Positions 50,198 through 61,800 of a stretch of DNA of 64,000 nt are shown in pieces. Within the stretch, counting starts at the first letter, position 1; each line of letters starts with the position of its first letter. The notes below the pieces were generated by a model that saw only the letters and a list, made by a program, of their open reading frames with translations, ran no database searches and was not told the DNA's origin. Origin of the DNA: Sipunculus nudus (taxonomy: Eukaryota > Annelida > Sipuncula > Golfingiida > Sipunculidae); the NCBI GenBank assembly GCA_026874595.1, contig CM049306.1, forward strand, positions 60,334,019 through 60,398,018. The letters run 5' to 3'. The position numbers and the translations under genes are program-made.

Positions 50198-52791
50198 GCA
50201 ACCTTTTACTCTATAACTGGACTTAATCTTTCTGTGATAGGACTATATAATTGGACTTAATCTTTTTGTGATAGGACTATATAATTGGACTTAATCTTTC
50301 TGTGATAGGACTATATAATTGGACTTAATCTTTCTGTGATAGGACTATATAATTGGACTTAATCTTTCTGTGATAGGACTATATAATTGGACTAAATCTT
50401 TCTGTGATAGGACTATATAATTGGACTTAATCTTTCTGTGATAGGACTATATAATTGGACTAAATCTTTCTGTGATAGGACTATATAATTGGACTTAATC
50501 TTTCTGTGATAGGACTATATAATTGGACTTAATCTTTCTGTGATAGGACTATATAATTGGACTTAATCTTTCTGTGATAGTACTATATAATTGGACTTAA
50601 TCTTTCTGTGATAGGACTATATAATTGGACTTAATCTTTCTGTGATAGGACTATATAATTGGACTTAATCTTTCTGTGATAGGACTATATAATTGGACTT
50701 AATCTTTCTGTGATAGGACTATATAATTGGACTTAATCTTTCTGTGATAGTACTATATAATTGGACTTAATCTTTCTGTGATAGGACTATATAATTGGAC
50801 TTAATCTTTCTGTGATAGGACTATATAATTGGACTTAATCTTTCTGTGATAGGACTATATAATTGGACTAAATCTTTCTGTGATAGGACTATATAATTGG
50901 ACTTAATCTTTCTGTGATAGGACTATATAATTGGACTAAATCTTTCTGTGATAGGACTATATAATTGGACTTAATCTTTCTGTGATAGGACTATATAATT
51001 GGACTTAATCTTTCTGTGATAGGACTATATAATTGGACTTAATCTTTCTGTGATAGGACTATATAATTGGACTAAATCTTTCTGTGATAGGACTATATAA
51101 TTGGACTAAATCCTTCTGTGATAGGACTATATAATTGGACTTAATCTTTCTGTGATTGGACTATATAATTGGACTTAATCTTTCTGTGATAGGACTATAT
51201 AATTGGACTTAATCTTTCTGTGATAGGACTATAATTGGACTTAATCTTTCTGTGATAGGACTATATAATTGGACTAAATCTTTTTCTTGATAGAAACATT
51301 TCTGAATGATATTTCTTGGATGTTGATTTTAGTTTGATACACATCTTATACACAATAAAAAGGAATTTTATATTTTTCTTATTCAATTGCTCGTTTTTTC
51401 ATCTTCCCTCATATATTTGCTCGCTGTAGGTCCGATGAATGGCATTCTGTCCCTGATCACGTGAGACGAGACATGGGCCTAGTGAACGACGAAGACGGGG
51501 AATTCTGGTAGGGACATTGCAATGTAATTATACGTTCTAAGGGGTACATTACTATATTCATATACTGTTATATCAATAGAGGATGTTTAAGCCACAGACT
51601 TTAACTAATATATCAAATTCGCCACACAACAAGAACAAACGATTACTCAATTTATTTAACTATGCAGGACACAGAGGTGTCCTACTTTCCATATTTCAAA
51701 ACAGATCAAACGGTCATACAATAAATATGTATAATTTAACCGGTAAGTTGTTGAAATTCAGTTTGCGTTAACCCGTATCTTTTATATTTTCCATTTCCAT
51801 GTGTCTGCATGTGTTGACAGGACTATTTTATGTGCCGGGTGAAATAATAAAGTTGTTTTTGTTATTTGGTATCTTTTGCCAAACAATATTTCATATAACA
51901 TTGTACTTTATTACTAACACGTTAAATGAACTATTGGTTGTCGGGCTCAGAAAAGAACGACTCTGCTATTTAGGGATTGTGAGCGTCACAATCTGATCCC
52001 ACAATACACCGCGACTTCTAAATACACAGATGGCGAAGGCATAAATGTAGTGTACAGAGGGTAGTGTAGTCTGTTCAAATATGTTGGATAAGAATTGTTT
52101 CAAGCCAAATTACATAAACATGGGTGTTTATTGTAAACAGAACGTGTTTCCTTGAAATGTAACAAATTTTGATTTAAACGTTTGACAGTAGAGACGAGAA
52201 GTCCTGGTCGTCACACTTTTCCCATAAATAAGAGATTCGTTTTAAGTAGAAACCATCTCTGCATGTTTGAAGGCTTGGTTTTCGGTTCTCATTTTTTTCG
52301 GTTGTTTCAGGATGTCCTTTGAAGATTGGCTTCAGAACTTTCACCAACTCCAGATGTGTCATCTCCCGCCTGACGCCCATGTGCTCACGGTAAGATAATA
52401 AAATATTATTGTGAACATGATGATTATCTCCTCTAACACTAACTTGTGTAACTTATGGAGTTGTATGTGTGGTACTCGTTCGAAACAAGACAAAAGACAC
52501 GTTTTTTCACCGAATTTCATTGTTAACTGATGTCTTCTAATAAAGTTCTCCGTTTCATGGATCAAAGATTAGCCAACACAAAACATTGGGTTTTATGGCA
52601 TGTGTGTGATTTTCGACTTGATTTAGATAGGTCAAGTCAACTTTCACAATTGCCTGTTTAAATTTGGTGTATATCAATTAACATTAAGCCTTCAGCTTAT
52701 GAATAGACGATGTCTGGTCTTGTAAAGTACTAACATATTCATGTAGATCAGGTTTTAGTTTAAGTTATGTTGCCAAAATATAATGTACATA

Positions 52792-52837
<46 letters not shown>

Positions 52838-55800
52838 TTATATTTATATTATATATAATTTATATTTCTGACCTTATATAGATTCATGTAGAAAAGTCTT
52901 CCCTTCAAATAATAATGTTTAAGAGACCAATACTGAATAAAGAGCGTATACGTTATTCACGTTATAATTTAAATATCGCTTCACTCGTCAGTAGGCGTGT
53001 TCACGGATACATTGATCTCCTTCATTTTACGTTTAGAACCACGAGGAGTGGCATGAGAAGGTCCACCACGGAGAGTGGGTGAAGGGGATCAGTGCAGGGG
53101 GCTGTGGAAACAGACCGCACCAGGGTACGCCACTCAAACATATATTTGTATAATATATTGCCTGCCCTGAGCAGACCTCCCACCTGCTGATTTTCTTTCT
53201 GCAAGCTGATTTTATTTTATTGAACAGAAATATATGCTGGTAACGTTGAAATCGTACCTTCCGACTTAAAGATTTATTGCATATCACCTGATTTATCCAG
53301 CCATTTTGGTTTCATCTCCGGGTTTGCTCTTTTCTTCATGAATGATAAATTTGAAGAACGAATACCTCGCCGAAACATCGGTCAATTATTTTTAGTTCCG
53401 TGTTTCAGCCGGATTAAAATCGTTCGTTAACTCCTTGACATTGTCGAAGATTTTAGCAACCGATTTTCCGGCCAGATTTTTTTTAACTTTGTTCGGTTCA
53501 ACTAATTTTTCCGGCCGGCAAAGAATCGACCGAAAAAAATCCGTAGATGCACAGGAGACCGACTATACAAATATACGTTGGATCAACATTTATTTTAATA
53601 AAATCCGAAATAATCATTGTATAGGCTGCCTTGAAGCCGGCCTTTCATCTACCTTTTTTTCAGTCCGATGACGGAAGCGAGTAATAAAAACGCGAATAAT
53701 TTAATCATTCCTGACACCAATAACAATCCTGGAGACGAAATAACAAGTGACTAAAATGAGCGGAAAATTTGTTGTTGTGCATGCAAAATCGGCAGGTGTT
53801 CGGCACTCGCCGGCCGACGAGACATTTCTGGCCGCTTAAAAGATCGGCCGGTAAAAAAATCGATAGACGAGAGGCCGGCTTTACAAATAGACGTTCGTCC
53901 AACTGTCATTGCGTACTATAATGTTTGTGTTTAATATTTTAAAGGGGCCCAATCACCTATAAAGCATGTTGAGTTAACACGAAAATAGTTCCTTCCCTTT
54001 AAAATTAATCTGTACCTGCCAAAATATTGCCCTGAACCCGTTTGCTTACTCCTCTTAACGAGTGTTAAAAACAGTGAACCGTTTATGTGTAAACATAAAC
54101 ACAGTGCATCGGGCCGTGTGCTGCGCGGAGCCACAACACGTACCAATCAGGAGATGCCCTGACTGACATTGCTCGAAAAATGATATACGTGTTCTCCCTG
54201 GCTGAAACACCGCGTGTTGCCCCTCATAATCGGACTCCGGTCACGCGGCCTTGAAATGGTAAACAGACTGTGTTTACCAACACGCAGGGCTATAACAAGG
54301 TGTTAAACAGTCGTATGCGAGGAAATGAGACTGTGTGCTGGAATGGTTTTGCTGTATAGAGCAAAACTGAAACGATAGTCTTAAAGAATAGGAATAATAT
54401 TGCTCCTGATTATGTCCCTTTAAGCTGCCCTTACAGGAAGTCTAGGAAGTCTCAGCGATTACTCGTGGGAATATGTAAAAAATACCAAGTTGTGAACCGG
54501 TATATAAAGAATGAATGGGTAAATTCTGGCACCATGAAAGTGGTTTATTCTTGGCGTTCCTGCATGGGACATTAGGTGGATCATGCAACATTACCTTGCC
54601 ATTCTGTACGGTGGTACTGTTGTAGCATTCAATTTAACACACATAAGCATTGTTGTTTCCAACAGACCTATACTGGATCAACCCCCAGTACACAGTACAG
54701 CTGACGGATCCGGATCCAGCAAGCAAGGAGGGACTTTGCACGGTGGTCGTGTCTCTCATGCAGAAATATAGCCGTCTGAAAAGAACGCTCATGCGCCGGA
54801 AAAATGCCAACATAGCCATGGGCTACGACATCTATAAGGTAAGGCCAAAATAAAAAAAAAAGTATGGTTCTCAGGCACTTTTTTTCAATAAATCAATGCG
54901 GGCGGGCGGTTTTTTTATTTTTAATTTTTTGGTATATGTTTCGATAAAAATGACAAATGATTAGGGAAAAGCATGATAATAACAGATTTATTTTGCTAAA
55001 CAAGTAAAAGCCCTACATAAAAAAGGAAATTGTATGATTTTATCTCCTTGAAAGAAATGTCCGAGCGGTTGCAGCACAAAATTGGTGAGTTTCTATTTAA
55101 AATCAAAATAAAAATTTTTGATGCGGGGGGTTAAAATTGATGCGGGCGGTGCCTGAGAACCATACCTTTTATATTTTTTTGGCCTAACACCTGACAGTTT
55201 GTTGCTGATAAATATTTGTATACATTCTGATACGGTTATATAAACTAGGTGGTTAATATATGTGTACAATTTACATATCTCTCTGTTCCAGCTTATAAAA
55301 CAGCAGGCCTGTATACAAGGTGTGTCATACTTTGGACCTATTTTTGGGATGGCATCAGTGACTGATGTGTACATAAACTGTCCTATTTATATTACATGGT
55401 GTAATGTAATTGTCAAATATATGTAAGCTATCCTCGGCTCGCAAGTACAGGTAGAGTTGTACCGTTATCGTAGCTTTACAACATGAGTTTTAGATAAACT
55501 TGCATGTATAAACATAGCGATGAATCACTGGTGCGAACTCCATCCGAAGTCGAGACACTCTTCTTGTGAAAGAGTTTGTGTTCCAGTAATGAAATAAGGC
55601 AGTTAAAAAGACTGGTGGCGTCTGTAGAGCCTACGTGAAATTAGAATTAACTTTTTAGCATACGTTAGGAGTCTTTATAAAATAAAACCTTTCTGTCACA
55701 CTATTCTGTAACCTCAAGATAAAATCGTCTATTCGGGCAGATATTTGTTTCTCTGGTGTTCCAATTTAACTTGTTCCATCGCACAAGGCCACCAACACGG

Positions 55801-58800
55801 TTTTAACGCACAAGTTGTATCTATGGGGATTCTTGAAAAAGGTAACGGCAAGCCTACGATCGTTGTAATAAGGCTACTGTCGTCAGTGGCGTCAATTTAT
55901 CTTCAAGGGTTGGGGTTGATGACACCGCAGGTGTGGGAGGGTAATTAAGTAGGGACATTTTTTTATAATCATATATATATACATACAATATATATATTTA
56001 TACATATATATATATATATATATTATTATAATATATATATATATATATTTCTGTGTGACACATTTCAAATACATTACAATTAATCATTTCCAATATATAA
56101 GTATTTTTCTCTGAATACCAGCTTAAAATTACCACCTCCTCTTGATAAAAAGTGGAGGGCGATATGTACCCCCCCCACCCCCTACCCCAACTCTATATTT
56201 ACGCCCCTGACAATCATTTTAATAAGTCTACAATCGTTATAATAAGTCTGGAATCGTTATAGTTAGTCTACAATAATTGTAATAAATCTGGAATCGTTGC
56301 CAAACTTTTGTCTATATGTATACGTCATTTCGCCAATCATCAAGTCCCGATTCATATAAAACTTGTAATGGGGTTAATCCAGGAGTTTAGTAAAAAGGAG
56401 AATAACCTTGGAAGACTAATGAGAAAACCTTTCAGAGGTACTCAGGTCCGAAAAATGTTTAGATCACACAAATCAGTTTGAGATCCTAAACTAGATGTGT
56501 CGGAACGACACGAATGCCCCCGCCTGGGGCAAATTAGAAACATTTGTTAAATTTTGTAAATTTTTTTAAGTTCAGGAGTTGTTGTATGGTCAAAAGGGCA
56601 AAATGCAAACTTGATCTGTAACGGGTCATTATCAAGCAACACACCGAAAATCAGGCCAGTATCTGTAAGCATTGCATTGCAAAACTAGAATATTAGCAAA
56701 AGCTGATAATCAGTTATAAATTTAAATTGGAGAGGTATGTACCATGTTTTATAACAATCCACCAAATGCTTCCTGAGAAATAAGCTCCTAAGTTTTTTTC
56801 TATACTAAGCTCTGTGACCTTGAAAAGTAGGTCAAGACCACCCATCTTTGAACTTGACCAAGATTTTGTAAATATGATGAAAAAGTACTGAAGTAATGAA
56901 GTTCCTGTGTTGAATATATTTGGAGATATTCTGCACTAAAGGCCAAAATTGAAAAATCTGATAAAATTTCATTAAAAAATCAGAAATTGCAGGTGGCGCC
57001 ACCAAAATTGTGCAGCACGCACAGACCATCAGTCCCAGTGATCATAGTAAGTTCTGTAAAAATCCACACAATGGTTCCTGAGATATAAGCTTCTGAGTGT
57101 TTTTCTATAATCAGCTCTAAAATGTAGAAAAATGGGTCAAGGTCATCCATCTTCGCACTTGACCGAGATTTTATCGATATACATCTTCACTGATGAAATA
57201 AAATTCCAACTGTGAATCCTTTTAGAGATATCCCGCCCAAAAGGTAAAAGTTAACAGACGCGGAACGGACGGACGGACGGACACCGGACAGACAGATGGA
57301 CAGACGGATAGACGGACAGCTTGGGTGACAACAATAGCCCATCAGCCTATGAGCTGAGGGCTAAAAACGGCTGTACATGTACATTTGTCATGAAAATTTA
57401 TATTTTTCATGAAATTTTCTATGTTTAGAAGCCGTAAAACAATTAAAAGTAGGTCAACCGGGACGAAACGCGAACTCGATCTGTAACTGGTCATTATCTG
57501 TTAACACACCAAAAATCAGGTCCGTATCTGCAGGCATTGCAAAAAAAATGTCCGTACATGTGCACTTGTCATGAAAATTTATATTTTTTGTGAAATTTTC
57601 TATGTTAGGGCACCGTCAAACGGTCAAAAGTAGGTCAACTGGGACAAAACGTAAACTCGATCTGTAACTAGTCATTATCTGCCCACACACCAAATCTGCC
57701 CAATATCTGCAGGCATTGCGAAAAAAGTCTGTATATTGTGTATTTTTCATGAAAATTTATATTTTTCGTGAAATTTTCTATGTTCAGGGGCCATAAAACT
57801 GTCAAAATAGGTCAACTGGGACGAAACGCGAACTCGATCTGTAACTGGTCAATATCTGCCCACACACCAAAAATCAGGCCAATATCTGCATGCAGGCATT
57901 GCGAAAAAAAGTCCGTACATGTGTATTTGTCATGAAAATTTATATTTTTCATGAAATTTTCTATGTTTGGGAGCTGTAAAACGGTCAAAAGTAGGTCAAC
58001 TGGGATGAAACGCGAACTCGATTTGTAACTAGTCAATATCTGCATACACACCAAAAATCAGGCCAATATCTGCAGGCATTGCGAAAAAAAGTCCGTACAT
58101 GTGTATTTGTCATGAAAATTTATATTTTTCATGAAATTTTCTAAGTTACGGAGCCGTAAAACGGTCAAAAGTAGGTCAACCGGGACGAAACGCGAACTCG
58201 ATCTGTAACTGGTCATTATCTGTCCACACACCAAAAATCAGGCCAATATCTGCAGGCATTGCGAAAAAAGTCCGTACAACTGTTTGATTTCGGAATGACG
58301 GAAGGACGGAAGGACGGAAGGACGGACATGGGTAAAACTATATGTCCCGGCCACTTTGTGGCGGGGGCATAAAAAGTTGCGGCGGCTGAAAATAAAATCC
58401 TTCTAGATCCGCTACAAGGAGTATGTGCGCCATGTAGGCCTACAGTGGCGGCATTTGATCTTCAAGGGTGGGGGTTACTCGCAGGCGTGGGAGGGTAATC
58501 AGAGTTTGGACAGAGTTTTTTTAATAAAAATTTCATTTCCAATATATAAATATTATTCTCGGAATATCAGGTGGGGATGATTACATTGAACCCCCCCCCC
58601 CCACCCCCTTGCCAAAAAAGGAGGTGGATATATACCCCCATACCCCCTGTATTAACGCCCCTGTATGTGTACGTAATCCTTCTTTCTCTTCTTTGAAGCT
58701 GAAAGAGAACCTGGATGAAGATTTGGACTCCAGTAATAATGCCCGCTACGCCACCAAGCTCGCCGGACGGTCAGGACAGTACACGTTCTACCGAGAGATC

Positions 58801-61800
58801 ACGCAGAGGTTCAGCCTACCTCCCGGAAATTACGTCATTATCCCGTCCACCTTCTACCCCAACACAGCCGCCCGCTTCCTCTTACGACTGTACACCCTAA
58901 AGGACGCCTTCACCGTGTGAGTTAGTCTCTCTGAACATGTATATGATGTGTATATATGGTACACACACTCACACACACACACACAACATATACTCGGAAA
59001 TGGCATGCAAAAAAATATTTAATCATCTAGTTTAACTAAAGTATTTTATATATGACAAATGGGTATTTTGTATGCAAGTATTATTATTTCATACATAGAG
59101 CAACTGTTTACATTACAGATAAACTTTTTTAGGTTCTGTTTCACAAAGTAAGAAACATACTCAGTTCTAGATACAAGTTAACCCTTTGTTTTGCTGGCAC
59201 TATGTGTATAACGGTACACAGTTTACGCTGCCTTTTTATGATGTCCTTGTCTTTCAATAATTGCTCTGTACGTTTAAACTTTCAATGTTTATTATATGCC
59301 GCACATCCCTACAACTGTTCTACGTCTGCCCTCTCCACCCTCTTAACTGTCTCTGTCATTTTAATCCGCTCTGTTTACTTCTAGGGACCGTGACGTCGAG
59401 ACAGGCCCAATACTGGTGAGTATCATTTTAAATTACGTAGCTCTGCCTGGGCTTTAGTGTTTACGTTTGCTGCTGAAATGCGAAAATAAAACGTTATTCC
59501 ATGTACCGATAGACGTAACTCAGTGCCAGCTCTTATCATGAAATAGTCGACCAGACAGCCGTAATATAGTATAATAGTATAATTTGCCACGAGGTGGCAG
59601 TACCTGTGTTAAGCGTAGTGACACATCAAGAGCAAGTTTGTTGGCTCTGTCATTGGGAGTAATTAAGCCTTAAATCATTGCACCGACTTGGCCAGTCTAT
59701 TATATACCCTTGATTTCTCCGGGAAATACCCACCTACTTCTTGCAATGGTTTTCAAATGAAAGTTTAATATACTATACTAAACTAGACGAAGGGCAAATT
59801 ATTACATTAAATAACATTATATAATATTTGAATAGGAAAAATATGACGATATATATTATTCTAAACAAAAATTAAAGAAAACTTTCACGTGATATTTATA
59901 TTTCCATATGACATTGGGAAAATGTTTCTGTAAGGTAAAATACTAAACGTTTTTCACAAAACGTCTATACACCATCCGCCGCTTCCCTTTTGCAGCCTGT
60001 TCATGTTGCTACAACGTTGTGACACTGTAATGTTGTAGCATAACTTTCTGTCAACTTTATCATGAAAGTTGCGGAAACGTTATGTGTTAGCTGGGTATGT
60101 ATGATACAAAAGAAACTTGAGGCATATACATGAAAAATGAATACATTAGCCAACTGCTGCTTGTTTGAAGTTCAGTTTATAAACATAAATTATTTTCTGG
60201 TTTGTGAACCGTCCATTGTAAACTGCTTATCACGGCCCAATAAGATATCGCCTCTCCGGAAAGAGTCCAGAGATTGATAAAATAAAAGTTTGAAATATAG
60301 GTTGTTATATTAATGTGTATATTTGTATAAATATGATATTTTCACGAAATTATTGACTAAATAGGTAAAACAGACTAAACATTTATGCTGATGATATTTT
60401 AATGGTTCACCATGATCATGAGAGCAAGCCATTGGATCTGAAGCGTCATCTGGTGTTTATAGAACACATCAATCTCTGAAAAGACGGACCAGGGAACAGC
60501 TCGTATCCACAGGTATTGTTTATCAGAGAACTTCAAAAAGTTCACAGAATTTCTTCCATCTGTTTTAGAAACCTAAGATCTCACGAGATGTGGTGCGAGA
60601 GCTGTTTAATCGCTACGCCGGAAGTGACGGTGTTGTGGATGCAAAAGAATTGAGGAGTATTCTCAATACAGCATTTTCAGCTGGTATGTCTTAATAAATT
60701 TGTAATTACATTTAAAATTTTTTAAAAGTTAGTTTCCTGATACAGGCTTTATGAGGAAACTGACTTGGGGGACCAGTACTAATAACAGATCTGCCTATAC
60801 CAACTCCTCCAGGACATTATTAATACATTAGAAACTTAATGTTATATGAGACAATTGTATAATACTATGGTCATATTCGATTTAAGGCGTCAATATAAAA
60901 TCTTAAAATGTTATTTTTTAATTGGATTTTTTTTTCAGAATTGGGTTCAAGTAATGTGTTCGAGCTGGAAGCCTGCCGCAGCCTCCTTGCCATGATGGAT
61001 GTATCCTTGCAGCATATATGCTAACACTCGTGGCATGTGTGTGTTACAGGTTATTTCAGATAATCAGATATGTATTAGGACGATAAAATAAATTTATTAC
61101 TATACACATTTACTAACACGTGCTTTTTTTTTTTCTTTTTTTTCACGAAATACGCATTGCGTTGCCGACAAATCTTGCCCAGATTCATAGACACACACAA
61201 GCACACAACACAGACTTACACACGCACACACTTCACACTCATAATTCAATCCCATTCCAAAAAGAAATAAAACAAACAAACAAAAAACACCACCCATATA
61301 AATGCTAACACATCAGGGGCGGATCCAGGATTTAGGAAAAGGGGGGTCCAACCCAGGAGGACTAATGAAAATCCTAAAAAAAGGTCATCACGTCTGAAAA
61401 AGGGGGGGGGGGTCCAGGCCGCAAAATTACGTCTAAAACCCCTTAAAAAGGTTGCTTCAGGTGAAAAAGGTTGGGTCCGGACCCCCTGGACCCCCCCCCT
61501 GGATCCGCTTCTGCACATAATCACGTAAATTAAAAATTAATTGCAAACAAAAACAAAATTAAAATACGCAAAAGCTTGAAATGATTTATGTGATTTTGTA
61601 TCACATTGTACACTTCGTCTGACGTATGCCATAACCAGAGCAAGTACGAAAGCTGGGTTAAAATGATATCAGCCACTGGACCTTGACTGTGAGTCAGCGC
61701 GACAAGTCAGGGGTCCTGGAGTACGAGGAAGTCAAGAAAATGTGGGTGGAGCTCAGTACATGGAAGGTAAGGCGCACCCTGGCGGCTAAAGACAAAACCA

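Larger units (their letters stand above)
48560..51429 (+). other. Calpain intron 6
   Basis: 2.9-kb intron. From 48560 to about 50100 I see no element or exon, only AT-rich unique-looking sequence. The rest is the GA tract and the 34-bp minisatellite. Confidence 0.75.

Noticed and set aside
50213-51287. Regular repeats of 34 bp resembling a CRISPR array
   Set aside because: There are no unique spacers: the repeat units abut directly with a 34-bp period, and the locus is in a eukaryotic intron. It is a minisatellite.
58715-58900. Ser/Pro-rich frame overlapping calpain exon 11
   Set aside because: Shadow frame of exon 11, with no support of its own.
61246-61524. Minus-strand frame across 61.3 kb as a gene
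   Set aside because: It is a translation of the CAGGGGCGGATCC MITE; the same happens at 62087-62458.
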